A stretch of 64,000 bases of DNA from Rutidosis leptorrhynchoides (lineage: Eukaryota; Streptophyta; Magnoliopsida; Asterales; Asteraceae), in contig NC_092338.1 in NCBI RefSeq assembly GCF_046630445.1, forward strand, positions 8,326,501 through 8,390,500. Direction: 5' to 3'. Below the pieces are notes generated by a model. The model searched no databases and had not been told where the DNA came from. It saw nothing but the letters and a program-made list of their open reading frames with translations. Below are positions 1 through 10,400 of the stretch, in pieces. The position numbers and the translations under genes were made by a program. Position 1 is the first letter of the stretch; each line of letters opens with the position of its first letter.

Positions 1-66
1 AATATTTATTTTCTGCTTGTAGGTTTACTCGAAAATCATTTGTATATATTAATTTTTGGCATTGAA

Positions 67-359
67 AGATTTTGTGTTAAAACTCAAATGGTAGTGGCCT
101 GGGTTAGTGGCCGGATACTCTTTGTCATAGGTCAGGAGTTCGACTCCCGGAGAACATTGCACACAAGGTTATTAATTAACCTTGAATTCTATTCAAGGTC
201 GTCTTTCGTACATTGCGTTGTGTGGGCGGGGGGGTTTACTGGCTATGCTTTCGGATTGGTTCGGGCTTCTTCTAGGGCAGCAGTTGGGACGGATTATGCA
301 ACTGCGAGAGATGATCGCGTGAGTCACCTCTGGGTGGTTCCAAACTGTTGTTAAAAAAA
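67..359 (+). mobile_element. tRNA-derived SINE
   Basis: A segment of about 290 bp is flanked by the 10-bp direct repeat TGGCATTGAA (57-66 and 360-369). Near its left end is a tRNA-like polymerase III promoter: an A-box-like TAGTGGCCTGG (about 92-102) and a B-box-like GAGTTCGACTCC (about 137-148). The right end is a short A-run (353-359). tRNA-like head, A-rich tail and target-site duplication together fit a SINE. I cannot name the family, and the exact left end is uncertain by a few bases. Confidence 0.55.
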
Positions 360-691
360 TGGCATTGAAGAAGTAGAATTAGGTCTTGTATAATTTGCTT
401 GAAGCATTTGCAATAAAACTCATTTCCCGTTGGATAATTTTTTTTAATTATAATGTTTTTGGTGTTTATATTTTATTATTATTTTTTTAAAAGGCAAGAA
501 AATATGTAAATTAAAAGAAATAGTCAAAAGCTAACAAATACAATGAGATCAAACGACTATCACAACAACTTTAACAACAAGCAAGAAAATGATACCTAAT
601 AATCTTTCTAACATATACCACACTATACAAACCACAAAATACGAATCCGAAGATCACACCTTAAAAATAAACCAAACTCCATCTAGATTGC

Positions 692-860
692 CAGGGGCGG
701 TACTTAGTTATACCCAGAGGGGGTGCCCGACCCGTCCGAATTTAAGAAAAAAAAATACACTAAAAAAATATTTTTTTTTATCAAAACTAAAGTTTTTTTT
801 AGTGTTTACCCATATTACTAGTTTCGCCTCATCTGTGGTTGGCTCCAAATTCCGTCAGTG
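692..860. mobile_element. Short hAT-type MITE
   Basis: A 169-bp AT-rich insert is bounded by the perfect 8-bp direct repeat TAGATTGC (684-691 and 861-868). Its ends are imperfect inverted repeats (CAGGGGCGG at the left, CACTGACGG on the opposite strand at the right). An 8-bp duplication with a CA-starting terminal repeat is the hAT superfamily pattern. It has no coding capacity; the open frame running across it is a chance one. Confidence 0.5.
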
Positions 861-868
861 TAGATTGC

Positions 869-2332
869 CACAGAGCTATGAGAGATAAACACCAAAGAAT
901 ATAAGAGCATGGATCGAAACATGAGTATTCTAACTATCAATCACTATTGATGATCAAAAAACTGATAGTAGAGTCTTCTAAGAATTCTAATCATATGAAA
1001 AATCTTCATCTTCATCGTCTTCTTCTTCCATGATCACCCATCATATCAATGGATCAAAGACACCATTTAGTCTATTACGATATTTGTTACGTATCAATTA
1101 TTTTCTTTCCCGAATGTAATTAAATAAGTGATGATTATTTAATGCTTTATTAGTAATCTTCTTCTTATGACGAAAAGGAACTAGCATACGTTTTCCAAAA
1201 TATCCACAAAATTAGTGGATCATATCAACGCTTTATTAATTTTCATCTTATGGCAAAAGCAAACTACCAAACATGTTTCTATTGTATTTTGTATACAGTT
1301 AAAAGTTATCAAAAATAAAAAATAAGTCTAAGTGACACAAATATGTTTAGACAAACCTCACAATGGATGCAAGTAGATATAGATATATCTTATAATATGC
1401 TCTTTAAATAAGATAAACTTTTGTTCTGCGAACTGAAAGGATATTATTTTTTTTTTTTTTTTTCTGAAAGGCAAAAGGATAATTTTATCTTATTTATTCA
1501 TCATCTTAATTCTAGTTATTTAAATTGAGTAGTAGAATGTGTTCTTTATAAAAATATATGACTCAATATATTACCCCACCACCTATTATTTTAATCTTTA
1601 GACCATTTCTAACTCTGAATGTCTGACGTAAGAGTTAAATTATGCACTTTTTGGTAAAGAAAAATTAGATTTTTGACTGTGATTGTATTTGACATTCGTT
1701 AACTCAAAAGTTCAATTTTTTTGTGTCAAATATTTGTAGAGTGATTCACGCTCAAGGTAAATTTTTTCAATATTCCGACAAATGCTCAAAACTAACGTCT
1801 AGTTAATAGGCGTCAGTGTCCAAAAAAAAAAGCCGAATAAATTAACGGATGAAATGTAACGCTCGATTAGAATTGGTGTTAAATCTCATTTTTCCAATCA
1901 AGGCTTTAATATTTCATCTACGCATGACTAACAGCGCATGACTAACACCGCAAGACTTTTCATAAAAAAATAAAATAAATGTATCACTTGACTTTTTGTT
2001 AAATTTAAAATGTATTAATGATTTAACTGATTTTCCTAATTTGTATAAATCCAACAATTTTTGTGCATTACATATTATACAGTATTAGTAATTAGTATAA
2101 TCCATAATGTACAAAGATAGGTGCATTATACGGAGAAGTGGTTATTTTAGTTTCAGAATTAGGTGAGGAATATTTCGGAAGGTGATTCTCACATACCACT
2201 TATTGATCAATGTAAATTTTTTCCCATAAATTTACAGTTATGTCCCTAGAGGGTTAAACTTATATTATTATTATAAATATAAAATAAAGGTAAAATAGGT
2301 ATTTAGGTGTAAATGAATTAAAAAGTAGTATG
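869..2332. other. Intergenic, no gene seen
   Basis: AT-rich sequence with homopolymer T and A runs and no supported ORF, RNA gene or element. One small duplication is visible near 1922-1950, where the phrase GCATGACTAACA is repeated. I see nothing else here. Confidence 0.6.
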
Positions 2333-2579
2333 TAAAAGCACGAGGTGCCCGTGGTCCTCTTCAGTGTCCATTTTCAGTGTCCATTTTGGACACTGAGATT
2401 GACTGACTGACTGGATGTTGGGTGAGGGTGTCCACAGTGTCCATTTTCAGTGTCCATTTTTTTTAAATTAAAAAATTAAAATTAAACAAAATTAAACACA
2501 CTAAAATTATTATATTAAAATAGTACGATTACACATAGATTAAACGGATATGATATGATTACATTTAAATAAAAAAGTT

Positions 2580-2960
2580 CTAATAAATCGAATCCTGACT
2601 CACGTAACCTGATTCAATGCTACTCGAATCAGAGTACTCCGGATTAACCGGAGAAACGCCCATGTTTACAAGATACAACTCAATTCGACACGGTCGTGTC
2701 CGGGCTCTCTCTTTTTGGGCATCCCATTGCTCATCCGTAAACAGAAACTTCAACTCTTGCGCTTCTTCGGAAAAAAACACAATTTGCGTAAACACATACG
2801 GTGTTTCTTTTTGAAGAAACTTGGTCAACTTTGTCCAATCTTCAACCTCGGAAAGTTCGACATCTTCAAACGATTTTTTTTCACTGTCAGCGTACGACTT
2901 CCAGTCGTACGCCGCTCGGCCCCCGTAGTGTACGTCGAGAGAAACTTTTGTGGAAGACAT
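2580..2960 (-). CDS. Hypothetical 126-aa protein inside the Harbinger-type element
   Basis: An ATG-started ORF of 126 codons that begins MSSTKVSLDVHYGG and ends in a Ser/Asp-rich tail (SDSSSIESGYVSQDSIY). The first 100 residues alternate hydrophobic and charged segments (FVFTQIVFFSEEAQEL, CRIELYLVNMG). This loosely resembles the PB1-like N-terminal module of some plant MuDR-type transposases, but the similarity is only by eye and weak. It has a plausible promoter 90 bp upstream and ends well inside the element. It may be a captured host gene piece or an accessory ORF of the element; I do not recognise a function. There is no signal peptide or membrane segment. Confidence 0.4.
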   Translation of the reverse strand: MSSTKVSLDVHYGGRAAYDWKSYADSEKKSFEDVELSEVEDWTKLTKFLQKETPYVFTQIVFFSEEAQELKFLFTDEQWDAQKERARTRPCRIELYLVNMGVSPVNPEYSDSSSIESGYVSQDSIY

Positions 2961-3050
2961 GATTTTTGTAGTTTGAGAATGTGTAGTTGGAGAAGAATAA
3001 AGATTTGTTTGTAGAAATTGGTGTGCAAAAATGAAAGAATAATGTGAGGT

Positions 3051-3057
3051 ATTTATA
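3051..3057 (-). promoter_or_regulatory. TATA box for the 126-aa ORF
   Basis: On the minus strand the sequence CCTATAAATACC lies about 90 bp upstream of the ATG at 2960, leaving an A/C-rich leader of about 60 nt. This is normal plant core-promoter spacing. It suggests that the ORF inside the element can be transcribed from within the element. Confidence 0.45.
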
Positions 3058-3601
3058 GGGGGAAAAAAAAGAAAAAAAATTAAAAACGTTCAAATTCAAA
3101 CGGTCCTCTTGAATATCAATGTCAAACGGTCATTTTTTGCAGCGTCTTTGGCCCGAAATTGAAAATCGACGGTGGGATTCGACCCTGGCGACGGCGAGTC
3201 GGTGTCGACGACGGTGAATTCACCGTCGATTTTTGAGGGATGGCGAGATTGGAGACGACGGGCACCGTGTGCTCTAAGGATCACCCTCTATTTCTAAAAG
3301 TTAGCAAATCAATTAAATTAAGTGATCAAGTAAGTAGGAGAAATGTCATAATTAAGTCAACAAATTCTACTTCTAAGTTTCAACAGTCTAATTGAGTGTT
3401 TATGTCGGCTTCTTCACTTGACAAATTATCATAAGATTTCAAAAAGGAGTCAGGTGATCGATACTTTGAATTATTATATATTTCAACCAAACAGATAGTC
3501 AAACACGTAATAATAAAAAACACAATAATCATAAATACTTTAAGAATATTGCTAACGACAGCTTAAGATTAGTCGTTAAAACGCATAGAACACTTATACA
3601 A

Positions 3602-3636
3602 TCAGGTCACCGTCACATTTTAGTTAATAAGCAACT

Positions 3637-3674
<38 letters not shown>

Positions 3675-3725
3675 GGAAGTTTGTATATTCAGGTAACCAC
3701 CACATTATAGTTAATAAGGAACTAA
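3602..3725. repeat. 35-nt poly-C tract between two copies of a ~38-bp direct repeat
   Basis: Positions 3638-3672 are an uninterrupted run of 35 C followed by GGGG. The run is flanked by two similar copies of the same phrase (about 3602-3637 and 3688-3724), each reading CAGGT..CC..CACATT.TAGTTAATAAG.AACTA. Such a long C-run is rare in plants and its length in the assembly may be unreliable. Confidence 0.7.
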
Positions 3726-4725
3726 CATGTGTAAGGATTCTAGGTGTTTTAACGAAAACCCTTAGCTGGTTTTAGCAAAATTCATATTCATACTTTCTCT
3801 TTTATTGTACTCTTCCCATCATATTATTCGTATATGTCATTACCCAACAAGGGCACAAACGGAAATTGACAAATGACAAATCACAAATCACTCAGAGTGG
3901 AGGATTCAAGAATACTTTTCGACGGGGACAGAATTTATTTAAAAATATTTAAATTATAAATATTGGGTAAAAATTTGACTATTACAAGTCTATAATTACA
4001 TTATAACCAACTAAGCTAATCTGGTACACTGTTATTGATTTCTAAAATTTGTTTTATAACTACATAACTGTTCACATATTTCACTAAAATTAATTTTTAG
4101 AAATGGTCAGGGTGGGCGACCTCTGTTGTATTAGGTGGATCCGAACCTGATCATACCCCAAATTTAATTCAGTCATGTTCATAATATAATTTTAAATTCA
4201 TGTCAATTTCTTTTTTTTAAGAGAAAAATTTCATCACAATATTTAAGAAAATTCATTCTATTATCTACAATTGTTAATGCATGTAGTATAACTATTTATA
4301 TTACATAGTTCTTATAAATCTATCAAAAAGAGTGGTGAAAATATCATACAAATATGTTTTTCTTAAAAATATTATTATTATATATTAAAAAGAAATTTAT
4401 TACAAACCATATATACTAAAATATAAAATGTATTGGTAGCATGCTATTGGTTGAAAATGAAGTTATTACTAACACTTAACTTTTTTCCTCGAATTTTACC
4501 TTTTCATTTTTTATTTTTTTTTCCTTTTTACTCAATTGAGTATGTATTCTTTACTCATTTTGTTTTTGTTTTTTTTATTAATCGAATGTAACAAACGTTA
4601 CTTAATAATGTAAACATAAATAAGGTGATTTTTAAAAAATTATTTTGAAACTATTTATTATGTCACATTAATATGTCACATTATTTTTCTTAAAAACTTG
4701 ATTACAAGTTTGAAGGCACCTACCC
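3726..4725. other. Intergenic, upstream of the CLE gene
   Basis: AT-rich sequence without a supported ORF or mobile element. The proximal few hundred bases presumably hold the regulatory region of the CLE gene downstream; no specific element can be defended beyond the TATA box. Confidence 0.5.
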
Positions 4726-4730
4726 TTTTC

Positions 4731-4738
4731 ATATATAG
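4731..4738 (+). promoter_or_regulatory. TATA box of the CLE gene
   Basis: ATATATAG follows a pyrimidine-rich stretch (CTACCCTTTTC) and lies 82 bp upstream of the best start codon at 4820. A start site near 4762 would give a leader of about 58 nt, usual for small plant secreted-peptide genes. Confidence 0.5.
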
Positions 4739-4819
4739 AAAAAAAGATCGAGTAGTTCGCACTACCATACCTTTCTATCTTCTCTACAATATTATTTACA
4801 TATTCTCATTCTTCGTAAA

Positions 4820-5047
4820 ATGATCATCATGACTCGTTTTCATATCATTCTTTCATTTACTTTCTTACTCTTTACCACCACCACCTCCTCCACCGCTACT
4901 ACGACTTTTAGGCTCCCTTCGCCACCTCCTGCCGCGGCAAAACAACTATTCCAACCATCAAGAACCATGCCTCCAATATCCGACAACTTTTCTTCAGACA
5001 AACGGACAGTCCCCACCGGTCCAAATCCGCTTCATAACAAACGATAG
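4820..5047 (+). CDS. CLE (CLAVATA3/ESR-related) peptide precursor
   Basis: A single-exon 75-residue pre-propeptide. Residues 1-27 form a secretion signal (a hydrophobic core FHIILSFTFLLF followed by a Thr/Ser-rich stretch). Residues 28-61 are a variable Pro/Ser-rich spacer. Residues 62-73 read RTVPTGPNPLHN, a complete dodecapeptide CLE motif with the invariant Arg, Pro, Gly, Pro, Pro, Leu, His and Asn and the prolines that are normally hydroxylated; only KR and the stop follow. CLE peptides are cut from the precursor, secreted and sensed by CLV1/BAM-type leucine-rich-repeat receptor kinases that control meristem or vascular cell fate. The motif is closest to the CLE8/19/21-like group, and is neither the TDIF type nor CLV3 itself. 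Met4 is a second possible start. Confidence in the family is high; the biological role is unknown. Confidence 0.9.
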   Translation: MIIMTRFHIILSFTFLLFTTTTSSTATTTFRLPSPPPAAAKQLFQPSRTMPPISDNFSSDKRTVPTGPNPLHNKR

Positions 5048-6519
5048 TCCTACTACTATTCCAAGAGTTTGTAAGAATCAAAGTTTTTTTCTGTTATATT
5101 TGTATCTATAATTACTTAATGGTGGTGATTCATAATTTATCATTGTTTCAATATGTTAAACTTTGAATCACCACAAAGGTTGTACTGTATAGACATATCA
5201 ACGCCGTTTTTTATTATATGATTCATTGAGATGATATAGATCCAAGTGTTTTCTATTACGTTATTGTGATACTAAAATTGTATTTGATTTTTATGTCGTC
5301 TTTAGAGGTCGTTGCAGTCAAAATACTTATAATTGAGCTAAAGTTAACACTACAAGTATACAAACAAATTTCATACCATAATTCGGAAAGAAACGAGCTT
5401 TCTAACATGTAACCCTTATATATACGGCGTAGTGAATTAGTAGCTTAAAATTTTGTTGTACAATGAGCGACATGCAAATATGTAATTAACCCGAATTCGT
5501 TATCCTGTTTATTACTCGTATTATTTTTATAGACCAATGATTAGTCATTTAAGAGTTGTAATAATGTTTAATTTTGATTGAAATTAAATGTGTACCTTTG
5601 GTTGAAGTTATATCGACTATCTCTCTCTTTGTGGTATTTAGATGTTGCACGTAGAATAATCATGTACATAAAGTCGTATGAAGCCAAATTAGGTTTGATT
5701 AAACTTGAAAATGATTATAAGGATATCATAATCAAATGATTTATGGATTTGCCCTAAGAGGACGACGTTTTATATAATGATATAATATTATAATATAAAT
5801 ATAATTATAGATTATAGATATCATGTATAGATACTGTAGAAGACGTTTGAGATTTAAATGTGAAAGGAAATATGGGACCAAATTTAATTTAATATAATTG
5901 AATATATAGGTGGTGTTAAATAAGGTAAGTATAATAATAACATACAACCACCGTGCACTAAATTACTCTGAATCAAACCCTTACGCAAATAAAGTCCATG
6001 CATGTGTTTCTTCTATTAATTTTAGAATCGAGCTGTTCTCACCTTTGAAATGCATGCTCACTTTATGGTACATATAACCTATATAAAGGTATAAAGATAA
6101 TGAGCGATGACGGACATTTTTACAGTTTGCTAAAATGATTGAGTGTAAGATATTGACTTTACAATGTTTTTGCGAGTTTAATTAATCAGATGAATTTATT
6201 TATTCAGAAATTGAGAACACGTTGCTTCACTTTTTTTTTTTTTTTTTTTTTTTTTTTTGTCAATTTTATGTTGTTCGTTGATGTTTGTTTTAACGCTCGT
6301 GCAAATGCAATAGTAGTTGGGTTTGTGTTCATTAGTTACTTTTTCAAATAGATTGATGGATTTAGTCATTTCAGACTGAGACTGGCATGGTCTGTGTCAA
6401 CTTGTACACAATTGGATAGTTGAATCTACTTTAATTTAATTCATATATTTTGCCAAAATAAAATACTCGTAATCAATACTAGTAATGATAATAAAACTAG
6501 CAGTGAACTAAAATTGTGT
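5048..6519. other. Intergenic, downstream of the CLE gene
   Basis: AT-rich sequence with a T-tract at about 6230-6258 and no supported gene. The first 100-150 bp probably hold the CLE 3' UTR and polyadenylation region. The 68-codon open frame on the minus strand at 5741-5947 is low-complexity Ile/Tyr-rich and not credible as a gene. Confidence 0.5.
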
Positions 6520-6916
6520 AAAAAAAAACCTTCGTGCGTGTTTTAAAATTTATGGGTACTAATAAAACCGGGAGATAACTAAGTCACTCGATGGTAAGTT
6601 TAAGAGGGCGGGACCTAGCGGTTGATAAGTTAGGTTTGTCTCCGGTTTATTCGTTTTCTTTTTTATGTTCGTTGATTTTGCTTTGTTCGTGTTAGTTATT
6701 ATCGCGGTGTATTCGGTTTAGTATTGTTTTTAAGTTTTTCGGGTTGTTAGAGGAAGCTCGTTTATAGATAGTTTTTGTTTAGATGGTTAATTTCTAAGTG
6801 CGAGCTTCCCTATTTTTCCCATTCTTTTGTATTCCTTTTTTAAGGCGTTTTCTTTTAGAAAACGATCTCCTTTCTATACGAGTTTTAGTTATTTTCCCCA
6901 AAAAAAAAAAAAAAAA
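6520..6916 (+). mobile_element. Possible 3' end of a poly(A)-tailed retroposon
   Basis: A stretch of more even base composition (GGGCGGGACCTAGCGGTTGATAAG, then a T-rich segment with a GAGGAAGCTCG / GCGAGCTTCC inverted pair) ends in a run of 17 A at about 6900-6916. This is how a truncated LINE or a SINE looks at its 3' end. I found no convincing target-site duplication, so the call is weak and the left boundary arbitrary. Confidence 0.3.
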
Positions 6917-6974
6917 GACAGTGGAACATGTAGACCCGTGCCAATGAATTGCAAAAACTTTTAAATCCAACAAC

Positions 6975-7294
6975 TGTTATAATTCAGTAGGCTTATAACT
7001 ACCTTTAGTGGTTTGATTCTTGATGTTATAATTCAGTAGGCTTATAACTACCTTTAGTGATTTGATTCTTGATTAAGAATACTAATAATGAAGTGTAAGA
7101 ACAAAGATGATAATGGAGAGAAAGAAAGAAACACTTTGTAAGTGTGAGAAATGGTGCAAGTTTAATGCTTGCATTCATGAGTATTTATAGCCTAAAATCT
7201 CAATATAAAAATACATACTTTGTGTACCAAAATTGACTATATGTATACACCAAAATTGACTATCCATATCTATATTATTATTATTATTATAACA
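6975..7294 (-). repeat. 3' LTR of the copia element
   Basis: 320-bp LTR with TG...CA ends, read on the plus strand from 6975. About 100 bp at its left side is a tandem duplication of one ~50-bp unit (TTATAATTCAGTAGGC...). It matches 12517-12836 at every base I compared. The interior side is followed by the polypurine tract. Confidence 0.92.
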
Positions 7295-7455
7295 CTCCCC
7301 CTTGGATAGCAATTTTATTTTGTTGAAGATCAACTATAAATTACTGCCTCGTTAAAAACCTTGCTAAAGAAAACCCAGTGGGAAAAAACTTTAGCTAAGG
7401 GAAAAAGAGTGCAGCATGGAGTTGACTCCCCCTCAAGTAGACATCGCTTCAGCTG

Positions 7456-10400
7456 TTACATCTTTTGAACATGTCTCATGCCAATGTTATGAACGTGTGT
7501 TCTGAAAATAGCAGTTGGAAGTGCTTTCGTGAAAAGATCAGCAGAGTTTTTGCTAGATTGCACATATCTCATTTCAATCTGGTTGTCCTTAATGAGATTT
7601 TGAGTGTATGAGAAGAATCTAGGTGGTATGTGTTTTGTTCGGTCACTTTTGATATACCCTTCTTTCATCTGTGCTATGCAAGCTGCATTATCTTCATAGA
7701 TAGTTGTTGGACTTTTATCGCGTTCTAGTCCACAAGAATCAGTAATGAGTTGTGTCATTGATCTCAACCAAAAACATTCTCGAGTAGCTTCATGTAATGC
7801 AATCACTTCGGCATGATTTGACGATGTAGCAACAAGTGTTTGTTTTTGAGAACGCCATGATATTGCAGTACCTCCATTTAGGAATACATATCCAGTTTGA
7901 GATTTAGCTTTATGTGGATCAGATAAATAACCTGCATCTGCATAACCAACCAAATCTTGTTTTGATTCGTTAGAATAAAATAATCCTAAATCAGTAGTTC
8001 CTCGAAGGTATCGAAACATGTGTTTGATCCCATTCCAGTGTCTTTTGGTAGGAGCAGAGCTGAATCTTGCCAACAAATTAACTGCAAAAGAAATGTCAGG
8101 TCTTGTACAATTTGTAAGATACATAAGAGCTCCAATTGCACTAAGATATGGTACTTCTGGTCCAAGAATGTCTTCTTGATCTTCACATGGACGAAATGGA
8201 TCAGCTTCAACATTGAGTGATCTAACAACCATAGGAGTACTTAATGGTTTTGCCTTGTCCATATTGAAACGTTTCAAAATCTTTTCAGTATATGTTGTTT
8301 GATGTACAAGTAAACCATTAGGCATATGCTCAATTTGTAAACCAAGGCAATACTTGGTTTTTCCGAGATCTTTCATTTCAAATTCTTTCTTTAGAAGTTG
8401 AATGGCTTCATGGATCTCTTTATTTGTACCTATGATGTTAAGATCATCAACATAAACAGCTATGATCACATATCCGGATGTTGTTTTCTTAATGAAAACA
8501 CAAGGGCAAGTAAGATTATTTGTATACCCTTTGCTTATCAAGTAATCACTTAATCGGTTATACCACATACGTCCCGATTGTTTTAACCCATATAAAGATC
8601 TTTGTAATTTAATCGAATACATTTCTTTGGGTTTTGCATTTGATGCTTCTGGTACTTTAAATCCTTCAGGTATCTTCATATATATATCACTATCAAGTGA
8701 TCCATATAGATAAGCAGTCACAACATCCATGAGATGCATTTCTAAATTTTTAGAAACTGCCAGACTGATTAAGTACCTAAAAGTAATTGCATCCATAACA
8801 GGAGAATAAGTTTCTTCATAATCAATTCCCGGTCTTTGAGAAAAACCTTGAGCTACAAGTCTAGCTTTATACCTTGTAACTTCATTTTTCTCATTTCTTT
8901 TTCGGACAAAAATCCATCTGTATCCTACAGGTTTCACATCTTTAGGAGTGAGAATGATGGATCCGAAAACTTTTCTTTTATTGAGTGATTCTAATTCAGC
9001 TCGTATTGCTTCTTTCCATTGAGCCCAATCATGTCTATTTTGACATTCAACCATAGATGTTGGTTCTGGATCATCATCATTATTCATGATGTCATATGCA
9101 ACATTAAATGAAAATTTATCATCAAGATTTTTCATTTCATTTCGGTTCCATAATATTTTTGAATATGCATAATTGATTGCAATTTCTGTATTGACATCAT
9201 CAATCTCCTCTGCAGTAGGAGTACTGATTTGTGGTTCTTCTTGAACACTTTCTTTTACTTCATTATCAGCTGATTTTCTTTTTCGAGGATTTTTATCCTT
9301 TGAACCGATTGGTCTTCCACGTTTCTGACGTGGCAAAGATTCATGAGTGACGTTATTGCCAGCTTTTGGAATTTCAATTCGAGCTGGAGTATTTACTGCT
9401 GGTATATATGATTTTGTCACCGTTTTTGTATCTGTAAATGCATCAGGCAATTGATTTGCAAGTTCTTGTATATGCATTATCTTTTGAACTTCTGTCTCGC
9501 ATTCTTTTGTGCGAGGATCAAGATACTTTAATTGAGGTTCACACCATGAAACATCATTTTCTTTATTTTTCATTTCTCCCCCTAATCTAGGGAACAATGT
9601 TTCATTAAAATGACAATCAGCAAAACGTGCTGTAAAAACGTCACCTGTCATAGGTTCAATATACCTTAATATTGAAGATGTTTCATATCCAACATATATT
9701 CCCAACCTCCTTTGAGGACCCATTTTTGTACGTTGTGGTGTCGCAATTGGAACATACACTGCACAACCAAATGTTCTAAGATGGGAAATATTTGGCTCTT
9801 GACCAAAAGCAAGTTGTAGGGGGGAATATTTATGACTTGCACTTGGTCTGATGCGAATCAATGCAGCAGCATGTAAAATTGCATGACCCCATATAGATAC
9901 AGGGAGTTTTGTTCTCATTATCAATGGTCTAGCGATTAACTGTAAACGTTTAATCAATGACTCGGCTAAACCATTTTGTGTATGCACATGAGCAACAGAA
10001 TGTTCAACAACAATTCCTATAGACATGCAATAGTCATTAAATGCTTGAGATGTAAATTCACCAGCATTATCAAGTCTCACCCTTTTAATGGTGTAATCAG
10101 GAAAATGAGCTCTCAATTTAATAATTTGGGCAAGAAATTTTGCAAATGCCACATTACGGCTTGATAACAGACAAACATGAGACCATCTGCTAGATGCGTC
10201 TATTAGAACCATGAAATATCTAAATGGTCCACATGGTGGATGAATTGGTCCACATATATCACCTTGAATTCTTTCAAGAAACATTGGTGATTCTTTCTCA
10301 ACCTTAAGTGGTGAGGGTCTAGTTATCAATTTTCCAAGAGAGCAAGATGTACATGGAACCATTGTATCATGATGGATTTTTCTATCCTTTAATGGATGTC

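Larger units (their letters stand above)
2336..3274. mobile_element. PIF/Harbinger-type element, non-autonomous (939 bp)
   Basis: The two ends are inverted repeats that match over about 20 bp with few mismatches; both contain GGTGCCCGT. The element is flanked by the 3-bp duplication TAA (2333-2335 and 3275-3277), the target size and sequence of PIF/Harbinger elements. The left subterminal part holds repeated CAGTGTCCATTTT units (about 2361-2460), including a TCC...GGA inverted arrangement, typical of the subterminal repeats of such elements. No DDE transposase is encoded, so movement would need a helper element. Inside is a 126-codon ORF with its own TATA box, listed separately. The superfamily call rests on the TSD and TIR only. 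Confidence 0.6.

Noticed and set aside
92-148. tRNA-like A and B boxes taken as a tRNA gene
   Set aside because: No cloverleaf can be formed; they belong to a SINE with a target duplication. The same applies to the head of the SINE at 21493-21737.
589-888. 99-codon ORF over the first hAT-type MITE
   Set aside because: It runs across both borders of the MITE and its composition is that of chance AT-rich sequence.
5741-5947. 68-codon minus-strand ORF, Ile/Tyr-rich
   Set aside because: Low-complexity product of AT-rich DNA, with no homology, promoter or domain.
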